Source: Paracoccus albicereus
GTDB lineage: Bacteria > Pseudomonadota > Alphaproteobacteria > Rhodobacterales > Rhodobacteraceae
Assembly: GCF_024359525.1 (NCBI RefSeq)
Contig: NZ_JAKZEU010000007.1
Span: 1-64,000 of the forward strand
DNA length: 64,000 nt
Direction: 5' to 3'
Within the stretch, counting starts at the first letter, position 1. Every line of letters begins with the position of its first letter. Made by a program: the position numbers and the translations under genes. Shown one piece after another: positions 16,685 to 25,762 of the stretch. The notes beneath the pieces were generated by a model, which worked only from the letters and a program-made list of their open reading frames with translations, made no database searches and was not told the origin of the DNA.

Positions 16685-17754
16685 GCGTCTGCCCGCCCCG
16701 TGCGGCCGCGCCAGATCATCCACAGGAAGAACGGCCCGCCTAGCGATCCCATTATGACTCCAATGGGCACTTCATTCGGCGGATCCATCGTGCGGGCGGC
16801 AAGATCGGCCATCATCACGAGCAACCCGCCGCCGAGTGCCGAAAATGGGATCAGCTGCCGATGACCCGGACCGATCAGAAGGCGGAAAATATGCGGCACA
16901 ACGAGACCAACGAAGCCGATGGTGCCGTTGAAGGACACAGCTGCGGCGACCAGCAGGGCTGTCACGAAGATCAGTTTGCGCCGCAAGCTGCGGACGTCGA
17001 CGCCCAGATGTCTAGCCTGCCTTTCCCCTAGCGCCAGCAAGTCTAGCGGGCGCGCCCATATCATGAGCAAGGCGATCCCTATCACAGCGGGACCGACAGT
17101 GATGCCCACGGTCAGCCATTTCGCGCTTGATAGCGACCCCATCGACCAGAATGTCAGGCTCTGCAACTGCTCGGCCGTCGCGAGATAGGTCAGATAACCG
17201 GCGAAAGCGCCGCCGATGGCATTGACCGCGATCCCAACCAGAAGCAGTCGAGAGCTGTCTGTGCCCTCGCGTCCGGGTCTGGCCAAGCCGTAAATGAGGA
17301 AAGTTGTGCCCACACCGGCGACGAAGGCGCCTACGGGCAGCGTCCATATTCCAAACGCGGAGATCTGCAGAACCACCACCGCGATCGCCCCAAGCGATGC
17401 GCCCGACGAGACACCAACGATGCCAGGATCAGCCAACGGATTTCCGAACAGCCCCTGCATCGCCGCCCCGCAGGTGGCGAGGCTGGCGCCGACGATGATC
17501 GCGGTGACACTGCGCGCCAGACGTAAATCCCAGACAACGGCGGAGTTCAGCACCTGGTCACGGTCCAGTTCGACATCCGAAATGCGCGACATAAGCGCCG
17601 AAAGCACTTCGGACAGGCTCAGCGAAACAGCACCGATCGCGACGGTCGCTAGCAGCACGACCACGAACAGCAGCGAGAGACCGACAGCGATCAGCGCGGA
17701 TCGATCGACTGGCTTTGGTGGTGGCGCAACCACCATTTCGGGCGAGACGCTCAC
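16681..17754 (-). CDS. hmuU: Heme/iron-chelate ABC transporter permease (FecCD family)
   Basis: A permease of about 357 residues with some ten helices and FecCD landmarks: GASLATCGAAMQGLFGNPLA, PGIVGVSSGASLGA, FVGLVVPHIFRLL and the C-terminal NEVPIGVIMGSLGGPFFLWM. The start chosen is a GTG at 17754 (VSVSPEM), which overlaps the hmuT stop by four bases (GTGA), the coupling seen throughout this operon. A longer frame back to 17901 would overlap hmuT by 150 bases and lacks membrane character. An ATG at 17736 is also possible. Confidence 0.9.
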   Translation of the reverse strand: MSVSPEMVVAPPPKPVDRSALIAVGLSLLFVVVLLATVAIGAVSLSLSEVLSALMSRISDVELDRDQVLNSAVVWDLRLARSVTAIIVGASLATCGAAMQGLFGNPLADPGIVGVSSGASLGAIAVVVLQISAFGIWTLPVGAFVAGVGTTFLIYGLARPGREGTDSSRLLLVGIAVNAIGGAFAGYLTYLATAEQLQSLTFWSMGSLSSAKWLTVGITVGPAVIGIALLMIWARPLDLLALGERQARHLGVDVRSLRRKLIFVTALLVAAAVSFNGTIGFVGLVVPHIFRLLIGPGHRQLIPFSALGGGLLVMMADLAARTMDPPNEVPIGVIMGSLGGPFFLWMIWRGRTGRADA

Positions 17755-18653
17755 TTGAACATATCCTGCAATGCTGCCGACAAAGCTGCCGCGGCAATCC
17801 CGCTTGAGGCGGCATCGGCACGAACATGCAGTTCTCTCATCACGATCAACCGCTGGTTCTGGCCTGCGGGTGTCAGCGCAAGTCCAGGATAGTCGTCCCA
17901 CAGACCTTGCGGGTCGCCGAAAGCGTCCAGCTCCGCTTGGGAAATGATCACCACATCAGGTGCCATCGTCAAAATTCCCTCGGGGGTAACGGAACGGTAT
18001 CTGTCCATGCCGATTTCGGCGGCGGCATTCTGGGCACCGACACGTTCGATCAGATTGTGAACCGCCGTTCCCGACCCACCCGCCGAAAAATTGCCCCCCG
18101 CCCCCTGTTTCGATGCGTGAAGGATGCGCAGCGGCTCTCCGTCAGCCAGAACCGGTTCCACTGTTGCGTAGTCATTTTCGATAGCAGCGATCAGTCGCTC
18201 TCCGCGATCCTCAACTTTGAGAAGTTCAGCCATTCGTTCGACCTTTTCGACAGCAGGAAGGCTGCGGTCGATCATCAGCGTCTCGATGCCTAAGTCGTCC
18301 AACCCTGCCAGCAGCGTTTCGTAGATGACGCTGGATCCGACGACGACGCCGGGCCGCAGCGCCACCACTCCTTCGACCCCCGCACGTTCCCTCAGCAGAT
18401 TGGGAGTATCCTCAATCCCCTCAAGATCGACCGCATGAGGACGCGCCAGGATCCGGTCAGCAGCCCCGAGCGCGACCGCAATCTCGACCAGATCGGCACC
18501 GAGAAGAACCAGGTCGCGCGGAGTCCGGCCGTCCCCCAGCTCCGGCTGATAGAGATCAGGATAGGCGGGCGCGTCAGAAAGATCGACCGGCTGGGCGTGA
18601 GCAACACCTACAGTCTGAATCATGGCGATCGCTGCGAATATTTGGCGCATCAT
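17751..18653 (-). CDS. hmuT: Heme/iron-chelate ABC transporter periplasmic binding protein
   Basis: A 300-residue cluster A-II binding protein with a signal peptide ending near VAHA (residue 20). The HmuT-like features are VLLGADLVEIAVALGAADRI, RPGVVVGSS, GGNFSAGGSGTAVHNLIERV and MAPDVVIISQAEL. Such proteins carry heme or a ferric chelate to the FecCD permease. The order receptor-hmuT-hmuU-hmuV is the classic heme-uptake set. However, no heme-degrading oxygenase or HmuS is present, and the last gene is a siderophore-interacting reductase, so a siderophore substrate is possible. Confidence 0.86.
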   Translation of the reverse strand: MMRQIFAAIAMIQTVGVAHAQPVDLSDAPAYPDLYQPELGDGRTPRDLVLLGADLVEIAVALGAADRILARPHAVDLEGIEDTPNLLRERAGVEGVVALRPGVVVGSSVIYETLLAGLDDLGIETLMIDRSLPAVEKVERMAELLKVEDRGERLIAAIENDYATVEPVLADGEPLRILHASKQGAGGNFSAGGSGTAVHNLIERVGAQNAAAEIGMDRYRSVTPEGILTMAPDVVIISQAELDAFGDPQGLWDDYPGLALTPAGQNQRLIVMRELHVRADAASSGIAAAALSAALQDMFK

Positions 18654-18676
18654 CTTCGTCTCCAGTGGGTGACTGC

Positions 18677-20641
18677 TTAGAACGTCGTCTCAAGCCCGAG
18701 GCGCAGCGTGCGTCCGTCAAGAACCTTGCCGAAGGCCTCGCTCTCGACCTGTCGGTCAAAGACGTTCTCGATCTGGGCGAAGCCCTGAACCCGATCGTTA
18801 AACCGGTAAGTGGTGCCTAGATCGACCAGCGTGTATCCCGGCGTCGCTTCCGTCTCGACGCCTTCCTGCGTCTCGCTTTTGTAACGGGCACTGCTCCAGA
18901 TCGTGGCCTGGTCCGTAGCCTGCCAATCCAACCGTAGGTTCAGCATGTGGCGTGGGAGATAATTCAGCGGATCGCCCGCTCCCTCGCCGCTCGTGATTTC
19001 GCTGTCCTGCCAAGTATAGTTGGCGCTGATATCGAAATTTTCGGCAAGCGGGGCGTCCAGCGTCAGTTCAAGACCATTCAGTTCTGCACTGTCACGGTTC
19101 ACGTATTCCCGGATCCACTGGCGAGCTTCGCCATTGTAGAAGCAGATCGGGGTCTCGCCCGGAGATTCACAAATGAATTCGCGGTCGATCTTGTTGTCGA
19201 ATTTTGTGTGGTAGACCGTCGCACCGACCTGAATGCCCCGCGAGCCATCCCAGATAAGGCCCAGTTCATAATTGGTGCTTTCCTCGGGCTGAAGGTCCGT
19301 ATTTCCCCTATCCCAACCTGCGCCGCGACCGGCGGGCTCGACAATATTGCTGTCTGCCTGTTTCAGCGCAGGAACCTTGTAGCCGGCGCTGATACCACCC
19401 TTCAATGTAAGCGCGTCATTGAGGTGATAGACGCCGTAGATGCGTGGAGTGAAGTTGGTGCCGTAGTTCTCATTGCGGTCCAACCGTCCGCCGATGGTCA
19501 GCGCGAAATCCTCAGTGATGGCCCACTCGTCTTCCGCGAACAGCGCATAGTGCCAGCGCCTCAGATCGGAATTGACGGAACCCAAGAACCGCGCCCGGTC
19601 ATGATCTGTCTGTTCTTCGCGGTAGTCGAAGCCTAGAACCACATGGTGATCGCCGAAAACCATCGTCGTCCGACTGTTGAGATTGGTCATGCTGTAGGAT
19701 GACACCAGATCGTCGTTCAGGATATCGATGACCTCGTGCGTCGCAAACGAGCGTGTCTCGTATCCCTCGCCCCAGGATAGGCGATGGTTCAAGCCGTAGC
19801 TGGTATTCTCGCTGGACACCTGACCATCGGCGCCAGTGGTTTCGACCGAGTTCTCGTATTCTTGGTCAACTCGGTTCATCTCGAAGGCAAGATCCTGTGC
19901 GTCCGAAATGTTCCAGTTCAGTCGAGCGCCAAGCGTCTTGCGCAGCGTCTCAGGATATCCGTTGAGTATGTCGTCTGCGTCCCGATCATAGACAGAACCA
20001 GTCAATGACAGTCCCAACACATCTTCGATCAGCGGTCCGGAAAGGTAGAAGCGACCTTGGCTTGACGCGCCTGTTGCACCATCTTCGGGTAACGCCCCTT
20101 CGACGGTCATGCTGCCGGTCCAGAAGTCGGCGACTGGCTTCGTGATGACGTTGATCACCCCACCCGAAGCCGCCGAGCCATAAAGAGAGGACATAGGACC
20201 GCGAATGATTTCGATCCGTTCGATGGCTGCCGCAGGCGGCAACAACGCGGTTTTCTGTCCTGAACCCCAACCGTTATAGAATGCCTCTTCAGTTGCGCCC
20301 AGCGGTTTGCCATCGACAAGGAGCAGCACGTAGGCTTCACCCAAACCGCGCATGGTGATGGTGGGCGCGTTCGTCTTGCCGCTGTTCTCGATCGAAAGGC
20401 CCGGCGTGTCCTGAAGCACGTCCGTGATATTCGAGTAACTGCGCCCTTCCAGATCGGCTGCGTCAATCACCGTGACGGTCGCGGGCGCATCGGCTATCTG
20501 CTGGGCAAAGCCGGAGGCCGTGATCACGATAGGATCCAGCGTAATTGGAACATCGCCAACCTCCTGCGCGGCAGCGACGCCATTGAGCAACGCACCAGCG
20601 ATGGAGATCACCGGGAGTGTGAGAGCGGTTTGACAGGTCAT
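18677..20641 (-). CDS. TonB-dependent outer-membrane receptor for heme or ferric siderophore
   Basis: A 654-residue receptor with a signal peptide (about residues 1-25), a TonB box-like DPIVITAS, a plug domain (MRGLGEAYVLLLVDGKPLG, IEIIRGPMSSLYGSAASGGV) and a C-terminal barrel ending with aromatic Phe. The plug is FepA/CirA-like. The FRAP/NPNL heme motif was not found, which argues mildly for a siderophore ligand. It is the first gene of the operon leading to hmuTUV and the SIP reductase. The 460 bases upstream should hold the iron-responsive promoter, although no convincing Fur or Irr box was seen. Confidence 0.9.
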   Translation of the reverse strand: MTCQTALTLPVISIAGALLNGVAAAQEVGDVPITLDPIVITASGFAQQIADAPATVTVIDAADLEGRSYSNITDVLQDTPGLSIENSGKTNAPTITMRGLGEAYVLLLVDGKPLGATEEAFYNGWGSGQKTALLPPAAAIERIEIIRGPMSSLYGSAASGGVINVITKPVADFWTGSMTVEGALPEDGATGASSQGRFYLSGPLIEDVLGLSLTGSVYDRDADDILNGYPETLRKTLGARLNWNISDAQDLAFEMNRVDQEYENSVETTGADGQVSSENTSYGLNHRLSWGEGYETRSFATHEVIDILNDDLVSSYSMTNLNSRTTMVFGDHHVVLGFDYREEQTDHDRARFLGSVNSDLRRWHYALFAEDEWAITEDFALTIGGRLDRNENYGTNFTPRIYGVYHLNDALTLKGGISAGYKVPALKQADSNIVEPAGRGAGWDRGNTDLQPEESTNYELGLIWDGSRGIQVGATVYHTKFDNKIDREFICESPGETPICFYNGEARQWIREYVNRDSAELNGLELTLDAPLAENFDISANYTWQDSEITSGEGAGDPLNYLPRHMLNLRLDWQATDQATIWSSARYKSETQEGVETEATPGYTLVDLGTTYRFNDRVQGFAQIENVFDRQVESEAFGKVLDGRTLRLGLETTF

Positions 20642-21101
20642 GATCGAGCGTTCCCAAAAAATCGTCGTGATGCCTCAGATCGGCACCGTCGTCGGAGATT
20701 TGTGGCTGGGAACGTAATTCCTGGCGGCGGATGCATTGTCCCGCTGGACAAGCGCACTCGCGCTAGACCCCGGATAGGCAAAATTGAGCAGCCGCACAAG
20801 TCCGATTTAACTTGTCAGGATTTCGCTTGGTCGGACATCAGCGACAACCAGACGAAACTCGCGCTGTCGGACAAAACAACACGCCTCTCACCACACCGCG
20901 TCTCTGCTCCGCCGCGACGGCTCCCCCGTCGCCATACCCTGCAGAAAGAGCGTCGCCCAAACCGCGGTGTCCGTGCAGCGGCAGATCACAATCCACAGGT
21001 TTCGCATCTGCCACGGAGATGTGGATATCGATCAATAAGCTTTGGGATTTTCACGGAGCGTGGATAATTTTCCTGTCGGACATCTTGAACTGGAGACCGA
21101 C
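20642..21101. other. Intergenic region: receptor promoter side and candidate mobilisation origin
   Basis: No gene is supported here. The left part must contain the promoter of the TonB-receptor operon. An inverted repeat ACAAG-N10-CTTGT lies at 20796-20815. The right part, just before the mobilisation genes, has an inverted repeat ATCCACA (20991-20997) / TGTGGAT (21020-21026) and a further GTGGATAA at 21061-21068. A nick region upstream of relaxase accessory genes is expected about here, so the ATCCACA repeat is a plausible oriT arm, or alternatively a pair of DnaA-like boxes. Confidence 0.35.
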
Positions 21102-21494
21102 ATGCCGAAACCCACTAACCCGATCGACAAGGAAACGCTCGACCGCATGCGCGCGACGCTGTCCGCGCTGCCGCCGAAAGAGAAGACGACCTTCACCAAC
21201 CGCGAGACGGTGACCGCGCTGGCCGCCGAGATCCTGCATGCCCGCGGGGCGCTCGGCTATTCCGTCGAGGATATCGCGATGATGCTCGCGGAGCACGGCA
21301 TCGAGATCAAGCCGGCGACGCTGCGCGGCTATCTGCGCGAGGTGGCGAAGTCGACTCCGGCGAAGACAGTCAAGCGTCGCGGCAAGCCCGGCGCGACCGT
21401 GACTGCGGCGGCGCCTCTGCAGATCGACAGCGGCATCGGCTGCGAAAGTGCAGCAGCAGATGCCGCCGCGCCGTTGCGTGGTTTCGATGGCTGA
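21102..21494 (+). CDS. Mobilisation-module HTH protein of unknown specific role
   Basis: A 130-residue protein with a helix-turn-helix-like segment, GYSVEDIAMMLAEHGIEIKP followed by ATLRGYL. This wording is common in small proteins encoded before mobC/relaxase genes in alphaproteobacterial plasmids and integrative elements. The C-terminal 40 residues are basic and then low-complexity. The start at 21102 (MPKPTNPID) is preferred to 21042, whose extra residues do not look coding. It overlaps the following RHH gene by eight bases. It probably binds DNA at or near the transfer origin, or regulates the module. Confidence 0.65.
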   Translation: MPKPTNPIDKETLDRMRATLSALPPKEKTTFTNRETVTALAAEILHARGALGYSVEDIAMMLAEHGIEIKPATLRGYLREVAKSTPAKTVKRRGKPGATVTAAAPLQIDSGIGCESAAADAAAPLRGFDG

Positions 21495-21855
21495 AGCGGG
21501 CGACGGCCAGCTGCGCTCGGAGACGCGGCGCAGGTCCCGTGAGATCAAGGTGAGGGTGACGCCTGAGGAGCGCGCCCGCATCGAGCGGCACGCCGCTTTG
21601 CACGGCCACGAGACGGCGGCGTCGTTCATGCGCGCCGTCGCGCTGACCCCGGCAGAGCCCTCGCCGCGCGTCAGGCAGATCGTCGGCCTGCTCGGTCAGA
21701 TCGGCGGCTGGCTCAAGGAGGTCGACCCAATCCTGTCCCGCTCGAACCGGGCAGGCGCCGCACGTTTGCGCAAGCAGGCGCAGATGATCGCGATTTGGCA
21801 GAGAAAGCTTCTGGGGGACGACGATGCTCGCCAAGGTCATCAAGACAAAGCGTGA
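21487..21855 (+). CDS. MobC-like relaxosome accessory protein (ribbon-helix-helix)
   Basis: A 122-residue basic protein with an RHH-like start (REIKVRVTPEERARIERHAA, then HETAASFMRAVAL), the pattern of MobC/TraJ-type relaxosome proteins that bind oriT beside the relaxase. The ATG at 21487 follows closely on the upstream gene and overlaps its stop. An earlier in-frame ATG at 21448 adds residues that read as shadow. The 3' end overlaps the relaxase start by 32 bases. Function is inferred from the fold pattern and position. Confidence 0.75.
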   Translation: MAEAGDGQLRSETRRRSREIKVRVTPEERARIERHAALHGHETAASFMRAVALTPAEPSPRVRQIVGLLGQIGGWLKEVDPILSRSNRAGAARLRKQAQMIAIWQRKLLGDDDARQGHQDKA

Positions 21856-23617
21856 CGGGCTGACCGCGAAGACAATCTTCACGCAGCGCGTCGGATACTG
21901 CTGCGAGAAGGGCTGCAAGATTGTCACCGCGAACCTGGCAGGCGACTGGCACGAGGCCGCAGCTCAAATGGCGTTCACCGCCGGGCTGAACCCCGCGCTG
22001 CGCGACCCGTCCGCGCATATCGTCCTGACCTGGGGAGATGGGGAGAACCCTCGCGACGCCGAGATCATCGCCGCCGCGCGGATGGCGATGCACGAGATGG
22101 GCGCCGCCCGGCACCAGCATGTCATCGCGATCCACCGTGATAGACTGAACGTGCACGCGCATATCGTGCTGAACCTCGTCCATCCGATCACTGGCAAGAC
22201 GCTGTCGATGCGCCAGGATTATGCTCGACTCGAGCTGGCCTGCAGGCGTATCGAGCGCCGGCTCGGCTGGCCGCCGGATCGCGGGCGCTTCGATCAGGCG
22301 ATCGTCGACGGTGAAGTCCGGCTGGTGCCAAAGCCGCAAGCCCACTGGGATGCGAAGCGAACGGCGCGCGAAGCCGGTCTGCGGCCCGATCCGCGTGGCG
22401 GGCGCGGGGCCGCGCGTCGCTCGGGACGCAGACCGCTGCGCGATCGGATGTCGACCGAAGTGCGCCGCGCCGCGCGTGCCGCCATGGAGACGGCGGCAGG
22501 TTGGCTTCAGCTGCATGCAGGGCTCATGCGGCTCGGCTTGCGCTACGTGAGGCACGGATCGGGTGCGCGGATCATAGAGATCAGCAGCGCTGACACGATG
22601 CCGGCCAGCCATTTCGGCAGCGCGTTCTCGTTCGACCGGATGGTGCGGCGGTTGGGGCGATTCATCCCCGGCCCGCATCGCGCTGACGCTGCTCACGGGA
22701 GACGATCGGCGGCGAGAGAGGCCTATGACCAGGATCGCCGGGCGCGCCGTGATGTTGTCGCCCGCCTCACCGCTCGACATCGGGAGGCGCGTGTGCGGAT
22801 CGGCTCCGCGTTGCAAGGATGGCCGCGGCTGGTCCAGTCGGCATTCCGCGAGGCTCTGAAGAAGGAGCAACGAGACGAGTTGGTGCGATTGTGTCGGACT
22901 ATCCCCCTGCCCGTGTTGCGAAACGACGCATACCTGCGCGCGGATGGATTGAGCGATCCGACGCAGCAAGGGGCGTCACGCTATCCTCAGGCAACACGAA
23001 TGGCGAAGGCACGGAGTGATGGCTTCTCGCTGTCCGAACCACGCCTCGATCACACGCTCATGCGCCAGATCTGGTTTGGCGGCATCCGAGACAACGATGG
23101 GCGGCGGCGCGAGCCGGACGCGGAGGATCTGTCAGCTCAGTTTCGCGCGCTCAGCAGTGGCGCAGCGATCATGCCGCGACTCGGCCCACATGAAGATATT
23201 CTGGGCTACGCTGTCGTGAGAGAACGGCCGGGACAGGGTATTGTCACGGTCAGACCATCGAGCCGACTGGGCCTGGCAAAGATCGGCAAGCTCGATGCCG
23301 AGACCTGCCTTATTGTCGCGGATGCCGCACTTGGATTGACGATATCGCTTCAGCGTCCCGACGATCTTGTGATTATCGCGTCGCCGTGGCCGACACGGCG
23401 CCAGCTGGCCCAGATCGAGAACCAGATCGGCAGACGCAACGCGGCGGTCGTGGAGGCGTCACCGACGTCGTCGGCGCATTTCGTGCGACTGAAGGATCAC
23501 CTGCCGTCCGTCAAGCAAGTCGTTCTGTCGACGCCAAGCGAGAGACCGAAAGATCATCCACCGAGAGCGGAGCAAGACGAGCCCGACCGTTTCGAAGGTC
23601 CGTCACCCTTCGCATGA
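21824..23617 (+). CDS. Relaxase / mobilisation nuclease (VirD2-like)
   Basis: A 597-residue protein whose N-terminal 250 residues fit the relaxase family. It has a segment with HVIAIHRDRLNVHAHIVLN, the HxD...HxHxxxN metal-binding motif III, and an upstream NPRDAEIIAAARMAM region. A relaxase nicks oriT and leads the strand into the recipient. The expected catalytic Tyr lies in the first 30 residues (GYCCEKGC region), but its identity is uncertain. The remaining 350 residues have no recognised domain and include basic stretches. No coupling protein or type IV secretion genes are in the window, so the element would be mobilisable rather than self-transmissible. Confidence 0.85.
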   Translation: MLAKVIKTKRDGLTAKTIFTQRVGYCCEKGCKIVTANLAGDWHEAAAQMAFTAGLNPALRDPSAHIVLTWGDGENPRDAEIIAAARMAMHEMGAARHQHVIAIHRDRLNVHAHIVLNLVHPITGKTLSMRQDYARLELACRRIERRLGWPPDRGRFDQAIVDGEVRLVPKPQAHWDAKRTAREAGLRPDPRGGRGAARRSGRRPLRDRMSTEVRRAARAAMETAAGWLQLHAGLMRLGLRYVRHGSGARIIEISSADTMPASHFGSAFSFDRMVRRLGRFIPGPHRADAAHGRRSAAREAYDQDRRARRDVVARLTARHREARVRIGSALQGWPRLVQSAFREALKKEQRDELVRLCRTIPLPVLRNDAYLRADGLSDPTQQGASRYPQATRMAKARSDGFSLSEPRLDHTLMRQIWFGGIRDNDGRRREPDAEDLSAQFRALSSGAAIMPRLGPHEDILGYAVVRERPGQGIVTVRPSSRLGLAKIGKLDAETCLIVADAALGLTISLQRPDDLVIIASPWPTRRQLAQIENQIGRRNAAVVEASPTSSAHFVRLKDHLPSVKQVVLSTPSERPKDHPPRAEQDEPDRFEGPSPFA

Positions 23618-23769
23618 CCACCCGACCAGTATGCCCTTTTCTATTTCGCAACCGGTCATCGTGGAGACACTCGTGGATCAAGGTCGATGAGGCACGATAT
23701 AACCCGCCGGGAGGCCTGAGCCTGCTCCTCGGCACAGAAATCGACGGAAAAGCCGTCCTGAGAGCGGCG

Positions 23770-23778
23770 ATATCCACA
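23770..23778 (+). other. DnaA-box-like nonamer ATATCCACA
   Basis: One mismatch from the consensus TTATCCACA, in the 288-base gap between the relaxase and DUF927 genes. The same nonamer recurs at 25957-25965, and in reverse at 21020-21028 and, less exactly, at 21061. Four copies in and around one mobilisation module may be chance, or may mark a replication origin of a once free plasmid. Confidence 0.25.
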
Positions 23779-23905
23779 GGAACCTGCCCGCAGCTGCGGG
23801 ACGCTCACGAGCTCCGACACTAGAATAACCTCAGATCGGAAAGAAGTCCGGGACATCCGAACCCCATATCCCGCGTCAGCCCAGCTGGCGCGACCGGAGA
23901 CGTAT

Positions 23906-25762
23906 ATGATGAGCCAGAACCCCGCTGCCGAAGAGTCCCCTGAGAACCACACGCCCTGCTGCGCGGACATCGCCAGTCTGCTCCCTAAGCGGAGCTCCGC
24001 TGAGAAGCGTCATCAGACCACGAAGACTGCTGGTCGGCAGGCAGAGTCCGAGGCGCAGGATCTGACGGAGTTCTTCGACAAGATCGAACGCGGCCTGCCG
24101 CAGAGATATTTCTTCCACGAAGAAAGCCGCACGATCTTCCATGAGAATACACCCCCCGACCCGATCTGCGGACCGATCCGGGTCGTCAGCGAAGCGCGCC
24201 GCTGCGACCGGTCCGGATGGGCCACCGAAGTCGAATATCTTGATGCTGATGACACTAGGAAGCGCACGATCATTTTGAAGGGAGATCTTCTCTCTGGTCG
24301 GGGACCCGGTTTCGCGCATCTTCTGGACACGGGACTTGTCTTCCACGCCGGTCGATCGAGTGTGGCAACCGTCTTGAAGCGGTGGCGCAACACCGAACAT
24401 AGCTGGCGCACCGATGCTGCAGGCTGGTTTCGAGATCCTGCGGGCCATGTCAGCTTCGTCGAAGCCGATGGCCGTGTTCATCAGCCTGCTGAACCGAACA
24501 TCGACGCCGTCGTGCACGCGCAACCGATCGGGCCGCGGATGCAACCGGCCGGCAGTCTGGACGGCTGGCAACGGGAGGTGGCCACACTCGCGATTGGCAA
24601 TCTGGCGCTGGTCTTCGCGATCTCCTCGGCGCTGGCCGGTCCGCTCCTGAGATGGGGTGGCATTGAGACCGCTGGCTTCAACCTCTACGGTCCGTCATCG
24701 TCGGGAAAGTCGCTGATGTTGCGCCTCGCGTTGAGTTGCTCGGGTCCGCCCAAACGCCTCATGCCCTGGGCGGCAGCAGCGTCCGGCCTGCATCGGCTCA
24801 GTGCAGCGTCCCAGGACGGCCTTCTCACATTGGACGCGTTTCCGCGCGATGCCGATGCAAAGCTTCTGAAGGCCTTGCTGGCGATCGGGGATGACGCCGC
24901 GTCTGGCCGTATCCTCGCGGATCAGGATCCTGACGGCGGCCAGCGCTGGCGCCGCGTGCTGCTCTCGGCATCCGAACTGCCCCTCAGCCGCAGTCTCGCG
25001 CGCAAGAAGAAAGACGTTCCCTCCGCGTTGGCGACACGGCTCATCGATATTCCCGCCGATCACGCACCGCACGGGCTTGTCGCGGATCTGCACGGATCAG
25101 GGGACGGACGCACTTTCGCCCGGCGCCTGGACGAGGCCACGCAGTGTCATCATGGACATCTGCTCGGCGCGTTTCTCGAGCGGCTCGTCGAGGATGTGCC
25201 CGAACTTCGCGCGGATCTCGCTGATCGCATGCCGGCCCTTACCCGTGACATCCAGGACCACCCGTCCATGGCAGCTTCCCTCGGCCGTCAGCCCGCGGTC
25301 GCAGAGCGTTTCGCGTTGGTGGCGTATGCCGGCGAGCTGGCAATCCGCTTCGGCCTGCTCCCCTGGCCCACCGGAACCGCGCGAGATGCGGCGCTGGAGC
25401 TCGCTTCACGCGCGCACAATCGCCTCGACGCGATCAACGGGGACATCGAGCACTCGGTGGGCATGATTCGCGACTACATCGACCGCAATGCGGAGCGGAT
25501 CGCCGATCTCGACCTCAATGAGGCAATCGACATTCCGCCCGACGCCGTCGGCTGGAAGGACGAGAACAACATCTATCTGCTCAAGCAGCCGGTTGAAGAA
25601 GAGCTCGACGATGCCGACACGCTCTGGTCCAACCTGGCCGAGGCTGACATCCTGAAGCCTGGCGGTGAGAAGCGATCCCTCCAGTCCAGGATGCCCGCGA
25701 GCAAGGTGCGGGGCAGACCCCGCTGCTACCGCCTTGACAGCGATGAGCTTGCGAAAGACTAA
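23906..25762 (+). CDS. DUF927-domain ATPase/helicase-like protein of a mobile element
   Basis: A 618-residue protein with a P-loop-like GPSSSGKSLMLR at about residue 270, then GLLTLDAFPRDADAKLLKAL, ASGRILADQDPDGGQRWR and VLLSASELPLS, the pattern of DUF927. That domain occurs in plasmid- and phage-encoded replication or primase-like helicases. The N-terminal 200 residues and C-terminal 150 residues (winged-helix-like) have no clear family. It follows the relaxase gene with a 288-base gap, and a GGAGA ribosome site precedes MMSQNP. A replication role for the mobile element is the most reasonable reading. Confidence 0.75.
   Translation: MMSQNPAAEESPENHTPCCADIASLLPKRSSAEKRHQTTKTAGRQAESEAQDLTEFFDKIERGLPQRYFFHEESRTIFHENTPPDPICGPIRVVSEARRCDRSGWATEVEYLDADDTRKRTIILKGDLLSGRGPGFAHLLDTGLVFHAGRSSVATVLKRWRNTEHSWRTDAAGWFRDPAGHVSFVEADGRVHQPAEPNIDAVVHAQPIGPRMQPAGSLDGWQREVATLAIGNLALVFAISSALAGPLLRWGGIETAGFNLYGPSSSGKSLMLRLALSCSGPPKRLMPWAAAASGLHRLSAASQDGLLTLDAFPRDADAKLLKALLAIGDDAASGRILADQDPDGGQRWRRVLLSASELPLSRSLARKKKDVPSALATRLIDIPADHAPHGLVADLHGSGDGRTFARRLDEATQCHHGHLLGAFLERLVEDVPELRADLADRMPALTRDIQDHPSMAASLGRQPAVAERFALVAYAGELAIRFGLLPWPTGTARDAALELASRAHNRLDAINGDIEHSVGMIRDYIDRNAERIADLDLNEAIDIPPDAVGWKDENNIYLLKQPVEEELDDADTLWSNLAEADILKPGGEKRSLQSRMPASKVRGRPRCYRLDSDELAKD

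Noticed and set aside
20642..20800. Fur or Irr box before the TonB-receptor operon
   Set aside because: No stretch close enough to a 19-base Fur box or an ICE motif was seen; the ACAAG...CTTGT repeat is not a known iron box.
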